A DNA stretch of 45,256 nt, from the NCBI GenBank assembly GCA_018239675.1, contig JAFEGX010000122.1:1-45256 (forward strand), given 5' to 3'. The first letter of the stretch is position 1. Every line of letters starts with the position of its first letter. The stretch is from Verrucomicrobiota bacterium (GTDB taxonomy: Bacteria > Verrucomicrobiota > Verrucomicrobiia > Opitutales > Opitutaceae). Made by a program: the position numbers and the translations under genes. A model generated the notes under the pieces. It was not told the DNA's origin, did not search any database, and was given only the letters and a program-made list of their open reading frames with translations. This document shows, in pieces, positions 1 to 8,581 of the stretch.

Positions 1-641
1 AGCACGTTGGTCTCCTTCCCCAGCCCGGCCACGCCGAGCACGACGGCGGACCACCACGGGCGGCCCGACTCGAGCAGCGCGATGCCCGCCGCGATCAGCA
101 GCAGGCTCGGGCCGTCCACCAGCGAGCCGCGCACGCTGAAAAACAGGCCGTAGCAGCACAGGACCGCGAACCAGCGGAGGAAATTCTCCCACGAGGTCGC
201 GGGAAACCAGCGCAGCAGCAGCGCCGCCAGCAGGAGCCAGCACGCGATGTTCTGCACCGAGAAGATCTCGAGCGCCCGCTCCGGGTTGCCGAGGGCGAGC
301 ACATGGGCCGTCCAGGAGAACAGCATCCGCCGCGCGCGGTAGGCGAGATTGTCGACGGCCACCCTGAGCGACGGCGACGACAGGTGCGGCTGCATCGCCA
401 GCTGCGCGTAGTACGCCCCGTCGTAGCCCGCGGAGCTCTGGAGCTCGTAGTGGTTCACTGCCTTCAGCTCGGGAATGAACCGCGCGTTCTCCTTGTCGCC
501 GAACATGACGAGGTAGGTGAACCCCTTTCCCGGCAGGTGGAACTGCGCGCACATCCAGAGAAAACCCACCACCGTGAGGAGATACGCCGGCCCAATCGCC
601 TTGCCCGAAAGTCGCTGGAGGAAAAGTCTGAGATTGGCCAC
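1..641 (-). CDS. Polytopic membrane protein, GT-C/glycopolymer-type, 3' end missing
   Basis: The reading frame runs without a stop from a GTG at 641 off the left edge, giving about 213 residues. The N-terminus has a hydrophobic segment (AYLLTVVGFLWMC). A loop with the motif YDGAYYAQLA follows, then further hydrophobic stretches rich in L, A and W. A 'GYDGxxYY' loop after the first helix is typical of GT-C-like membrane proteins that use polyprenyl-linked sugars for surface glycopolymers, so that role is inferred. A TTG at 680 is an alternative start, 2 bases from the divergent ATG at 683. The product is certainly an integral membrane protein; the enzymatic function is not proven, because the rest of the gene lies outside the window. 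Confidence 0.7.
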   Translation of the reverse strand, partial: MANLRLFLQRLSGKAIGPAYLLTVVGFLWMCAQFHLPGKGFTYLVMFGDKENARFIPELKAVNHYELQSSAGYDGAYYAQLAMQPHLSSPSLRVAVDNLAYRARRMLFSWTAHVLALGNPERALEIFSVQNIACWLLLAALLLRWFPATSWENFLRWFAVLCCYGLFFSVRGSLVDGPSLLLIAAGIALLESGRPWWSAVVLGVAGLGKETNV

Positions 642-682
642 GAGAGCAAAAAAGGCTCTCTCTCCTCGGCATCGACGCAAGA

Positions 683-2194
683 ATGGATTCTGTCCCGCCC
701 GCCTCCCGCCCCGCCCGCCCGCCGCTGGCCGGCCTGGTGCTGGCCGTCGCCCTGGTCGCCTACGGCTGGTTCATCTACCAGGACGGAGCGCCCTATGCCG
801 GCGGGGCTGATTCCTCGGGTTACCTGAACAGCGCCCGGCTCCTTGCGTCCGGCCGTCTCACCGACCGCGTCCGCACCGTGCCGGGACTCGATCCGCCGGC
901 CTGGAACACGTTTTTCCACCAGCCCCTCGGCTACGCAGTGAAGCCGGGACAGACGGAGATGGTGCCGATCTACCCGGTCGGCCTGCCGCTCCATTACGTC
1001 GTCGGCGCCTGGTTCGTCGGCTTCGAGAAAACCGCACGGGTGGTCAACGCCCTTGCCTCGGTCGCCGCCGGTCTCCTGCTCTTCGGGCTGGCCCGCCGGG
1101 TGGGACTCGGGGCCGGCTGGGCGGCGGTCGCGGTGGCGCTGCTCTGGTGCTGTCCGATCTGGATCTTCCATGCGCTCCAGCCCCTGAGCGACTGCGTGGC
1201 GACAGCGTGGGTGCTCGCGGCCGTGCTGGCCGCGTGGCATGCCGCCGACCGGCCCCGTTGGGCGGTCCCCGCGGGCGCCGCGCTTGGGATCGCCGTGCTC
1301 GTGCGGCCCACCAGTCTCCTCGCGCTGATTCCGCTGGCCGTGCTGCTGCCGCGGACCGGGCGCCACTGGAGGCACCTCGTGCTCGGCGGGCTCCCGGCGG
1401 CGGTGTTCCTCGGCTGGTACAACGCGACGCTCTACGGCGGCGTGCTCCAGACCGGCTACAGCCAGGGCGGCAGCGACCTGTGGTCGGCGTTCGGCCGCGA
1501 GTTTGTCGCGGTCAATCTTGCGTTCTTTGCCGCGTGGATCCCGCGCGTCCTGTCGTGGCCGGTCGTGCTGCTGGCGGTGCTCGGCCTGGCCTGGCTGTGG
1601 CCCGGCCAGCGGCGGCTGGCCGTGGCGCTGCTGCTCTGGATCGCGGCCTTCCTCGCGTTCTACACGCCGTATTTCTGCGCCGGCGAAAGCTGGGGCTATC
1701 TCCGCTTCCTGCTCCCGGCGTTTCCTCCCGTCATCCTCGCCGCGCTGCTCGCCGCCCAGCGGCTGGCGGCCGCCCTGCCGCGGACGGCCCGCCGGCTCGC
1801 GCCCGCGCTGGTGGTCCTCGGCACGGCGTCGTTCCAGCTGGCGCTCGCCGACGAGCTCCACCTGACCGACATCCGCAGCGGCGAACGCAACTACTGGGTC
1901 GCCGCGCGGTGGATCCGCGACCACGTGCCGGCCGACGCCATCGTGCTGGCCATGCAGATGAGCGGGGCGATCACGTACTACGATCCCCAGCCGATCGTGC
2001 GCTGGGACCAGATCACGCCCGCGCAGTTCGCCCTCCTCCGGCAGGCGGAGGCGGCGCGGCACCAGCCGCTCTGGGCCGCGCTGTTTCCGTTCGAGCAGCG
2101 GCAGCTGAAGGAGCGGTTCGGTGGGACCTGGCGCGTCGAGGGCCGCGAGGGTCCCGTGGAGTTCTGGCGGCTGGAGGTGCCGGCCGCGCCGTGA
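683..2194 (+). CDS. Polytopic membrane protein, GT39-like glycosyltransferase family
   Basis: The 503-residue protein opens with a transmembrane helix (LAGLVLAVALVAYGWFIY). A periplasmic-type loop with ADSSGYLNSARLLASG comes next, resembling the acidic first loop of GT-C enzymes (PMT/ArnT-like) that bind the metal or sugar donor. About nine to ten more hydrophobic segments follow up to about residue 385. A soluble tail of about 110 residues begins with an NYWVAARWIRDHVP stretch, as is common in this family. The likely role is transfer of a sugar from a polyprenyl-phosphate donor on the outer face of the membrane; acceptor unknown. It diverges from the membrane protein at 1-641 and precedes a GT4 enzyme by 55 bases, which fits a glycan locus. 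Confidence 0.7.
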   Translation: MDSVPPASRPARPPLAGLVLAVALVAYGWFIYQDGAPYAGGADSSGYLNSARLLASGRLTDRVRTVPGLDPPAWNTFFHQPLGYAVKPGQTEMVPIYPVGLPLHYVVGAWFVGFEKTARVVNALASVAAGLLLFGLARRVGLGAGWAAVAVALLWCCPIWIFHALQPLSDCVATAWVLAAVLAAWHAADRPRWAVPAGAALGIAVLVRPTSLLALIPLAVLLPRTGRHWRHLVLGGLPAAVFLGWYNATLYGGVLQTGYSQGGSDLWSAFGREFVAVNLAFFAAWIPRVLSWPVVLLAVLGLAWLWPGQRRLAVALLLWIAAFLAFYTPYFCAGESWGYLRFLLPAFPPVILAALLAAQRLAAALPRTARRLAPALVVLGTASFQLALADELHLTDIRSGERNYWVAARWIRDHVPADAIVLAMQMSGAITYYDPQPIVRWDQITPAQFALLRQAEAARHQPLWAALFPFEQRQLKERFGGTWRVEGREGPVEFWRLEVPAAP

Positions 2195-2249
2195 GCCGGC
2201 GTTTCCGCTTTATGCCCCCGGCCCGGCCGTGAGAGAACTCCCGCGCACC

Positions 2250-3410
2250 ATGCCCACCCTGCTCTTCGACGTCTCCCACACTTGCCACACGCGGGCGCGC
2301 ACGGGCGTGCAGCGCGTCGTGCGCTCGCTCCTGCGCGAGCTGGGCGACGGCGCGCAGGCGGTCACGCACGACCCGTATCAGGGAGCCTGGCGGCCGGTCG
2401 AGGCCTGGGAGCGCGCAAACCTTGAGGCGGAAACACCCGGAGCGAAGCGCGGAGCGCGGTGGCCCTGGTCCGCGCGCCTGCGGGGACGCTGGCGGCGCTG
2501 GACCGGCGCCGCGGGCGCACGGCCGGCGGACGCCGCGGGATTCCTGACGGCGGAGATTTTCTCGCCCGCAGTCGGGGCCCAGCTGCCGTCCGTCTTCCCG
2601 CGGGTGGCGGTCTTCCACGACGCGATCGCGCTCCGTCACCCGGAACTGTCGCCGGCCGGCACGGTGGCGCGCTTCCCCGCGTACCTCGCGGAGCTGCTCC
2701 GCTTCGACGGCGTCGCGGCGGTGTCGGAGGATTCGCGGGCCGCGCTGGCGGACTACTGGCGCTGGGCCGGGGCCGTCTCCCCGCCGCCCGTCGTGGCCAT
2801 TCCGCTCGGCGTCGATCCGGTCCGGCGCGCGGTTCCGGGCGTCCCGCCGGCGGAGCCGGTGGTGCTGTCGGTCGGCACGCTGGAGGGCCGGAAGAACCAC
2901 CTTGCCCTGCTGGAAGCCTGCGAGCGGTTGTGGGCCGGCGGCGCCCGGTTCACCCTGCGGCTGGCCGGCGGCGTGCAGGCCGAGACCGGGCGGCAGGCCC
3001 ACGCCCGCCTGCAGGCCCTGCAGGCCGCGGGACGACCGATCCGGTTTGACGGCGCGCTGACCGACGCCGCGCTGGCCGCGGCTTATGCGGAGTGCGCATT
3101 CACGGTCTATCCGTCGATCGCCGAGGGATTCGGCCTCCCGGTGATCGAGAGCCTGGCCCACGGGCGCCCGTGCCTCTGCTCGGGTCGCGGGGCGCTGGGC
3201 GAGCTTTCGCGGCAGGGCGGCTGCGTGGCCCTGGAGTCGGTCGACCCGGCCACGCTGGCGGCGGCGATCGGCGGGCTGCTGGCAGCGCCGGAGGAGCAGG
3301 CCCGGCTGGCGGCCGCGGCCCGGGCCCGGAACTTTCGCACCTGGGCGGATTACACCCGGGACTTGCTCGCCTGGACTGCCACCCTGCCCCGCCGTTCGGC
3401 CAGAGCCTGA
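2250..3410 (+). CDS. GT4-family glycosyltransferase
   Basis: This is a 386-residue cytoplasmic GT-B enzyme. The N-terminal domain begins LLFDVSHTCHTRARTGVQRV, a signature of a GT4 subgroup with a 'TGxQRV' acceptor-side loop. The C-terminal donor domain has LSVGTLEGRKNHLALLEA and the retaining-enzyme motif EGFGLPVIE (E-x7-E), which holds the nucleotide-sugar. I chose the ATG at 2250; the frame is open 129 bases further upstream, but that would overlap the preceding membrane protein. It is clearly paralogous to the minus-strand enzyme at 4899-5924 (same order of motifs, same DV..T..TG N-terminus), and the two flank the oxoamine synthase. Sugar and acceptor are unknown. Confidence 0.85.
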   Translation: MPTLLFDVSHTCHTRARTGVQRVVRSLLRELGDGAQAVTHDPYQGAWRPVEAWERANLEAETPGAKRGARWPWSARLRGRWRRWTGAAGARPADAAGFLTAEIFSPAVGAQLPSVFPRVAVFHDAIALRHPELSPAGTVARFPAYLAELLRFDGVAAVSEDSRAALADYWRWAGAVSPPPVVAIPLGVDPVRRAVPGVPPAEPVVLSVGTLEGRKNHLALLEACERLWAGGARFTLRLAGGVQAETGRQAHARLQALQAAGRPIRFDGALTDAALAAAYAECAFTVYPSIAEGFGLPVIESLAHGRPCLCSGRGALGELSRQGGCVALESVDPATLAAAIGGLLAAPEEQARLAAAARARNFRTWADYTRDLLAWTATLPRRSARA

Positions 3411-3494
3411 TTTCCCGGGCCTATCCCGGTCCGGGCGCCCCGGTATTCCCTGTTGCCAAGCGCCCCCGGGCTTCCCCATCGTCCTCCGGTCCTC

Positions 3495-4691
3495 ATGGCC
3501 ATTTCCTTTTTCGCCAAAAACAAGAAGGGCATCCTCAACCGCTGTCGCGATGACTACGCGACGAAGATGCGGCTGAAATACGCCCCGTATTATCTGGCGA
3601 TGGAGGCCCAGAAAGGCACGACGGTCCGGCTGGGCGGGAAGGACATGATCATGCTGTCGAGCAACGACTACCTCGGGCTGTCCTTCCACCCGAAGGTGAT
3701 CGAGGCCTCGACCGCCGCGACCCGCAAGTGGGGCACCAGCACCAACGGCGCCCGCTCGTCCAACGGCTCCCGCGTGTTCCACCTCGAGCTGGAGGAAAAG
3801 CTGGCCCAGTTCCTCGGCACCGAGGCCTGCCACATCCACGCCGCCGGCTACCTTTCGGTGATGACCAGCATCGCAACCTTCGCCCAGAAGGGCGACGTCG
3901 TGCTGGCCGACAAGAACCTCCACTCCTGCCTGTGGGACGGCATCCAGATCTCGCGCGCCACGGTGGAGCGCTTCTCGCACAACAGTCCCGACGACCTCCG
4001 CGAGGTCATTGCCTCGTGCAACAGCGACGCCACCAAGCTGCTCGTGGTCGAGGGCGTTTACTCGATGGAGGGCCACATCGCCCGCCTGCCCGAGCTGACC
4101 GAGATCGCGGACGAGTACGGCTGCTTCACGGTGCTCGACGACGCCCACGGCTTCGGCGTGCTGGGCCGGCAGGGCCGCGGCACCACCGACCATTTCGGGC
4201 TCAACGAGAAGGTCGACCTGATCTGCGGCTCGCTCTCGAAGTCCCTCGCCAGCACGGGCGGCTACGTCGCCGGAACGAAGGACGTGATCGAGTATCTGCG
4301 CACCAACTCGAAGCAGACGATCTTCTCCGCCGCGATCTGCGCCGGCCAGGCCGCCGCCGCGATGGCCGCCCTCGAGATCATGCAGAACGAGCCCGAGCAC
4401 CTCGCGCGGCTCTGGGCCAACACCAAGAAGTACAAGGCCATCCTCAAGCAGATCGGCCTCGACACCTGGGAGAGCGAAACGCCCGCGGTGCCGATCGTGC
4501 TGGGCTCGAAGGAGCGCGTCTATCCGTTCTGGAAGGCCCTCCTCGACAAGGGAGTTTTCACCGTGATGTCCATCGCCCCGGCAGTGCCCGCCGGCAAGGA
4601 CCTCGTCCGCACCGCGATCTCCGCGATGCATTCCGACGAGCAGATCGAAAAGATCGGCGAAGCCATCGCCTACGCCGCGAAGAAGCTCTGA
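3495..4691 (+). CDS. Serine-palmitoyltransferase-like alpha-oxoamine synthase (PLP)
   Basis: The 398-residue PLP enzyme belongs to the family that condenses an amino acid with an acyl-CoA or acyl-ACP and releases CO2 (AONS, KBL, ALAS, SPT, CapA). The PLP lysine is Lys249 in GSLSKSLASTGGYVAG; Asp215 and His218 in LDDAHGFG sit on the cofactor ring. The SKSLAS-x-GG(Y/F) variant, followed by an S...IFSA segment, matches what I remember of bacterial sphingolipid-type synthases (SPT and cysteate acyl-ACP transferase) better than biotin-pathway AONS or KBL. No bioF/bioD or tdh neighbours are present. Instead, an ACP fusion, ketosynthase, SDR and lipid glycosyltransferases lie within 9 kb. The start is the ATG at 3495 (MAISFF); the frame is open to 3453. 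Substrate assignment remains inference. Confidence 0.85.
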   Translation: MAISFFAKNKKGILNRCRDDYATKMRLKYAPYYLAMEAQKGTTVRLGGKDMIMLSSNDYLGLSFHPKVIEASTAATRKWGTSTNGARSSNGSRVFHLELEEKLAQFLGTEACHIHAAGYLSVMTSIATFAQKGDVVLADKNLHSCLWDGIQISRATVERFSHNSPDDLREVIASCNSDATKLLVVEGVYSMEGHIARLPELTEIADEYGCFTVLDDAHGFGVLGRQGRGTTDHFGLNEKVDLICGSLSKSLASTGGYVAGTKDVIEYLRTNSKQTIFSAAICAGQAAAAMAALEIMQNEPEHLARLWANTKKYKAILKQIGLDTWESETPAVPIVLGSKERVYPFWKALLDKGVFTVMSIAPAVPAGKDLVRTAISAMHSDEQIEKIGEAIAYAAKKL

Positions 4692-4782
4692 TGCCGGCCA
4701 CGGTGGCCGGTGGAGGAGTTGGAGGTTGAGCGTTGAGGGTTGAAGGGGCGGATGCGCATTGAGCGTCACCTTCGATTTTCGC

Positions 4783-4839
4783 CAGCCTCCTCACGTCGGC
4801 TGCTACGCTTTTCCGGTAGCAGCCGACGTGAGGAGGCTG
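4783..4839. repeat. Perfect 24-bp inverted repeat between convergent genes
   Basis: Arms 4783-4806 and 4816-4839 are exact reverse complements around a 9-base loop (GCTTTTCCG). The element lies in the 207-base gap between the convergent oxoamine synthase and glycosyltransferase genes. No T-run follows either arm, so it is not a canonical rho-independent terminator, although such a stem could still stop or stabilise both transcripts. Imperfect outer arms rich in 'GTTGA(A/G)G' words lie at about 4709-4745 and 4870-4890. It may be a dispersed genomic repeat. Confidence 0.85.
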
Positions 4840-4898
4840 ATCCGACCTGGGCGACTTCGGGTCCGTGACTTTCAACCGAGGACCTTCAACTGCGCGCC

Positions 4899-5924
4899 TC
4901 AGCGCAAGCGCGCCCGAAGCGTCGCAGCCGTCTCCGCCCAGGTCGGCAATGCGCGGAGCCGTGCCTCCGTCGCCAGCCCGGTCCAGAGCGCGTCGTCCGT
5001 CAGCATTTGGCGCAGGGCCGTGCGCCACGCCGCCCGGTCGTTAACCGCGACGGGGAGGCAGCCGCCGCCGCCGGCGTTTTCCCTCAGGACCGGCAGGTCA
5101 CTGCAGACGCAGGGCACGCCCCGCCAAAGCGACTCGAGCAGCGGCAGGCCGCAGCCCTCCGCGATCGTCGGAAAGACCGTGGCCCGCGCCTCGGCATACA
5201 ACCGCGCGAGCTCCGCGTCGCCGACACCTTCGTGATGCGAAATGCCCTTGAACCGTCTCCGCAGCGCGCGGATTCGCGCGACCATCGGCGCGCCAAAGTG
5301 CGGGTTCACGCGGCCCACCACGTGGAGCTCGAAGTCGAGCCCCTCGCCCCACAGGTCCTCACAGGCGTCGAGCAGGAGCGCCTGGTTCTTCCGCGGCTCC
5401 AGGATGCCGACGCACAGGAGGCTCGGCCTCCCGCCCGGCCGCCGCGGCACCCGCTCCGCCGTGACGCGCGGCGAGCCGTCGAAGTCCGACCCCAGCATCA
5501 GCACGTCGACCGGCGGCACCCGGTCGAGCCCCTGCCAGCGCCAGAAACCGACCAGGTCATCCCGCACCGTCGCCGAGATGCCCCAGACGTGGTCGAACGA
5601 CGCCAGCAGCTTCATGTAGCCGGGATGACGGGCGACGCTGTGGGGCCAGGTAATGTGCGGATGCTTGAGCGGGATCGCGTCGGGAAAGATCGCCGACTTG
5701 CGGCCCGCGGCCGCGCGGAGGAACTCGCCAAGGCCCGGCCGCTCGGCTTCCGAAAACAGCTCGGCGGTGAGGAACCAGTCGCCCGCGCCCATCCTCCGGT
5801 CCCACTCCGGCCACCGCACCGGCGTCGCCGCCGCGCCCAGTTCGGTCATCAGCCGTCCCGTCACCCGCATCAACCCGGAGCGGTGGGCCGATTTGCCGGT
5901 CTTCGTGACGTCGAGGAAGATCAT
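4899..5924 (-). CDS. GT4-family glycosyltransferase, paralogue of 2250-3410
   Basis: The 341-residue retaining GT-B glycosyltransferase has an N-terminus (MIFLDVTKTGKSAHRSGLMR) that aligns with the LLFDVSHT...TG start of the enzyme at 2250-3410. The donor domain has LCVGILEPRKNQALLLDACE and EGCGLPLLE (E-x7-E), followed by GVPCVCSDLPVLREN. The ATG at 5924 is chosen because it lies one base after the stop of the upstream gene (TGA, C, ATG), implying translational coupling. It is the last gene of the minus-strand lipid/glycan series. Donor sugar unknown. Confidence 0.85.
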   Translation of the reverse strand: MIFLDVTKTGKSAHRSGLMRVTGRLMTELGAAATPVRWPEWDRRMGAGDWFLTAELFSEAERPGLGEFLRAAAGRKSAIFPDAIPLKHPHITWPHSVARHPGYMKLLASFDHVWGISATVRDDLVGFWRWQGLDRVPPVDVLMLGSDFDGSPRVTAERVPRRPGGRPSLLCVGILEPRKNQALLLDACEDLWGEGLDFELHVVGRVNPHFGAPMVARIRALRRRFKGISHHEGVGDAELARLYAEARATVFPTIAEGCGLPLLESLWRGVPCVCSDLPVLRENAGGGGCLPVAVNDRAAWRTALRQMLTDDALWTGLATEARLRALPTWAETAATLRARLR

Positions 5925-5925
5925 G

Positions 5926-7185
5926 TCAGCGGGCGGGCCCCTCGATGGTCCGCTCGAAATGTCCGAGCAGGCGCTCGGCGTTCTGGTGCGCGTCAAAGTT
6001 CTCCTCCACCCACCGGTGCGCGGCGGCGCGGAGCCGCTCGGCCAGCGCGTCGTCGTGGCCCAGGCGCCGCAGGCCCGCGACCCACGCGTCCGGCGACGTG
6101 GCCGGGGCCACGAGCCCCGTGACCATGTCGGTGACCGCCTCCGTGGTCGCGGCCGCGGGCGAGGTCATCACCAGCGTGCCGAGCGACATCGCCTCCGGGA
6201 TCACGTTTGGCAGGCCGTCGCGGTCCCCGCTCGCCGCGATCACGCCGGTGTGCAGCAGCACGTCGGCCCACTCGAGCTGGTTCCACACCTCGTGCTGCGG
6301 CAGGTGGCCGGTGAAGGTGACGCGCGCGGCGACGCCGAGCTCCCCGGCGAGCTGCTCGAGGCCCGGACGCAGCGGGCCGTCGCCGACGATGTGCGCCTCA
6401 AACTCAACCCCGGCGGCCTGGAGCGCGGCGTAGATGCGCAGCTGGTGGTCGAGGCCCTTCTTTTCGACCAGCCGGGCCACGCACAGGAGATGGAGCGGGT
6501 GCCGCGACGCGCGCAGGCGCTTGAGCGGACGGAGCCGGTCGAGGCCGCGCCGGATGCAGAGCACCTGGGCGGGCGGCAGGCCGCGGGCGAGCAGGGCCTG
6601 GCGGCCCATCTCGGTCGAGGTGTGCACGAAGGCGGCGTGCTCGAGCTTGTCGATGAGCCACCAGTCGCCGCCGTGCTCGTAGATGTCGTAGGCGTGGGCC
6701 GCCGCAGTGTAGCGGTGGCCGTCGATGCGCCACAGCAGCCAGGCCGCGGTGGCCGGCGCGCCGCCCCAGGCGGCATGGATGAGCGTCGGGGGGGAGCGCC
6801 GGAACGACCGGGCCCAGAGGCACGCAAACCCGGCGCCGAGCATGTTCTCCCAGAAATTCAGCCACGACGGCGGCCGCCGGGTGAACAGGCCGTGCAGCAC
6901 CTGCCGCAGCACCTCGGGTCGCCGCCACGACTCGTAGGGAATCATCCAGAACAGCGTGAGGAGCTTCCACTTGTTGAAACGCTCCACGGGCAGTCCCCGG
7001 AACGAACCACCGCCGCCCCAGAGCGAATAGAGCCGCATCGAAACCCCGTGTGCCTTCATGGCGATGATCTCCCGCTGGAGGAAAGTCTCCGTGTTCTTGG
7101 GAAACGTCGTGAAGAGGTAGGCGATGACGGGTTTGGAGTCGGGCAAGATGCCGCGGAACCTAGGCGGAAAAACCCGCGATGCCAC
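5926..7185 (-). CDS. GT4-family glycosyltransferase (colanic-acid/WcaL-like layout)
   Basis: The 419-residue GT-B enzyme has an N-terminal segment VIAYLFTTFPKNTETFLQRE, typical of the subgroup of exopolysaccharide and surface-glycan transferases that begin with a 'FP..SETF' motif. The donor domain has LLCVARLVEKKGLDHQLRIY, then GDRDGLPNVIPEAMSLG, where the acidic pair spaced by about eight residues is the retaining-GT4 nucleotide-sugar site. The start at 7185 is the first ATG in frame; a TTG at the LPDSKP segment (about 7143) is also possible, because the first 14 residues look unstructured. Its stop is one base from the next gene. A long palindrome (7217-7350) separates it from the upstream MGDG-like gene. 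Confidence 0.85.
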   Translation of the reverse strand: MASRVFPPRFRGILPDSKPVIAYLFTTFPKNTETFLQREIIAMKAHGVSMRLYSLWGGGGSFRGLPVERFNKWKLLTLFWMIPYESWRRPEVLRQVLHGLFTRRPPSWLNFWENMLGAGFACLWARSFRRSPPTLIHAAWGGAPATAAWLLWRIDGHRYTAAAHAYDIYEHGGDWWLIDKLEHAAFVHTSTEMGRQALLARGLPPAQVLCIRRGLDRLRPLKRLRASRHPLHLLCVARLVEKKGLDHQLRIYAALQAAGVEFEAHIVGDGPLRPGLEQLAGELGVAARVTFTGHLPQHEVWNQLEWADVLLHTGVIAASGDRDGLPNVIPEAMSLGTLVMTSPAAATTEAVTDMVTGLVAPATSPDAWVAGLRRLGHDDALAERLRAAAHRWVEENFDAHQNAERLLGHFERTIEGPAR

Positions 7186-7216
7186 GAAATATTCTGCGGC
7201 GAATCCAAACGGAATT

Positions 7217-7350
7217 CACAGGAGGCAACGGAGCGAACGGAGAGGGGAAACCGCTAATCTCCGCTAGTCCGCGTTAATGGGCCGAAGTCGATTTCTCCGG
7301 ATTAGCGAGAATCAGCGGATCACTCTCCGTTCCCTCCGTTGCCTCCTGTG
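7217..7350. repeat. Nested 134-bp inverted repeat inside a gene series
   Basis: Outer arms 7217-7244 and 7323-7350 are 28 bases long and complementary except at one position. Inside them, a second pair (around 7251-7266 and 7302-7317, CCGCTAATCTCC against its near complement) also pairs with a few mismatches. The element sits 10 bases past the stop of the MGDG-like gene and 32 bases before the start of the next same-strand gene. It could therefore form a large hairpin in the joint transcript, acting as an attenuator, processing site or 3'-end stabiliser. It has no coding potential. Confidence 0.85.
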
Positions 7351-7360
7351 CGTCCCGGAC

Positions 7361-8578
7361 TTAGGCGTTGGCTTTGCCGTTGGGCGGCGGGAACACACGG
7401 CGCTTGAGCTTGGCGCGGCCGACCTCGTTCGCGAGGGCGACGAGTTCGTCGATCACGACGGTCGGGTCCTCGACGTAGCGGAGCTTCAGGAACCGCTCGC
7501 GCGATCGGGCGTAGTCGCCGGGATCGGCCATCCAGCGATCCATGATGGCGGCGAAATCCGCGGCCGACTCCACCTTCTCGGACTCCGCCCCGTTGTGGAA
7601 GAATTTCCACGTGAGCCGCTCCTGCGGCATGATGCCGCCGAACGCGTTGAAGATGATCGGGCACTCGAAATGGAGCGCCTTGGCGCAGGTCGTCGTGCCG
7701 CCGCGGGTCACAATCGCGTCGCTCGCCTGCATGAGGAGATGCACAATTTCCGAGTAACCCTCGAGGTAGAAGTTGAATTCCGGGTGGATTGCGCGCCAGT
7801 GGACCAGCTCGTTGTAGACCTGCTTGTTTTTGCCGCAGATGATGATCGCCTGGACACGTTCGGCGTATTTCACCAGCGCCGGCAGCAGGGCCAGGTGGTT
7901 GTTCGCGCCATTGCCGCCGGTCGCAAGGAACACGGTGAACAGGTCCGGCCGCAGGCCGAGGCGCTTCTCGCGGAAGGTGGCGCGCTCGCCCGGGGGGATC
8001 ACCTCGAGGTGGGCGCGCGGCAGCATCAGGTAGCCGCGCACGCTGGCCCTCGCCGCCGGGATGCCCTTCTTCACGGCGAAGTCGCGCGCGGTCGGGGTGC
8101 GGGAGATGTAGAGGTCGACCGTGGGTTCGATCCAGTTGCGCGAGTAGCCCCAGCCGCCCGAGAACTCGCCGCAGTACGTCGCGCAGCGGACCTTGTCCGG
8201 CCCGAGGATCTTGCGCGCGAGCTGGAAATAGCCGCGGTTGAGGCAGTCGTGCACGCTGAAAACCAGGTGCGGCCGGTACTCGCGCAGCACCTCCTCGTAG
8301 TAGCGGGAGCCGAACGTGACTTTCCGGCGGTTGAGGTAGCTCAGCACCTCGACGACCGTGTAGAACCAGATGTGGACCCACGGGGCGGCCTGCTGGATGC
8401 GGTTGTAGAAGTTGACGCCGACCCGGTTCACGACCGAGGAGCGCTCCAGCATCTGCTCAATGCGCACGTCGACCTCGTGCCGGTAGAGCTGGAAGCACCA
8501 TTCGGCGAACGCCTCGGCGCGGGCGTCATGGCCGCCGCCGGTGCTTGAGGTCAGGACAAGGATGCGCAGCTTGGACAT
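7361..8578 (-). CDS. MGDG-synthase/UgtP-like lipid glycosyltransferase (GT28-type)
   Basis: The 405-residue enzyme has the hallmark N-terminus ILVLTSSTGGGHDARAEAF. The STGGGH motif is that of monogalactosyldiacylglycerol synthase and diacylglycerol glucosyltransferase UgtP, which move a sugar from a UDP-sugar to a membrane lipid. The C-terminal GT28-like half shows FLATGGNGANNH and DAIVTRGGTTTCAKAL, the latter matching the UDP-binding 'KxGxxTxxEAL' loop. The ATG at 8578 lies 3 bases after the stop of the SDR gene, so the two are probably co-translated. Peripheral membrane association is expected. In this setting the acceptor could be a sphingoid or other lipid made by the neighbouring genes; that is inference. 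Confidence 0.85.
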   Translation of the reverse strand: MSKLRILVLTSSTGGGHDARAEAFAEWCFQLYRHEVDVRIEQMLERSSVVNRVGVNFYNRIQQAAPWVHIWFYTVVEVLSYLNRRKVTFGSRYYEEVLREYRPHLVFSVHDCLNRGYFQLARKILGPDKVRCATYCGEFSGGWGYSRNWIEPTVDLYISRTPTARDFAVKKGIPAARASVRGYLMLPRAHLEVIPPGERATFREKRLGLRPDLFTVFLATGGNGANNHLALLPALVKYAERVQAIIICGKNKQVYNELVHWRAIHPEFNFYLEGYSEIVHLLMQASDAIVTRGGTTTCAKALHFECPIIFNAFGGIMPQERLTWKFFHNGAESEKVESAADFAAIMDRWMADPGDYARSRERFLKLRYVEDPTVVIDELVALANEVGRAKLKRRVFPPPNGKANA

Positions 8579-8581
8579 CGG

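Noticed and set aside
2121-2249. Upstream start for the GT4 gene
   Set aside because: It would overlap the end of the preceding membrane protein and adds a leader unlike a GT4 N-terminus; ATG 2250 fits the first beta strand.
2013-4769. 918-residue open frame on the minus strand
   Set aside because: It lies opposite three well-supported plus-strand genes and translates to Arg/Gly/Glu-rich low-complexity sequence, the usual antisense shadow in G+C-rich DNA.
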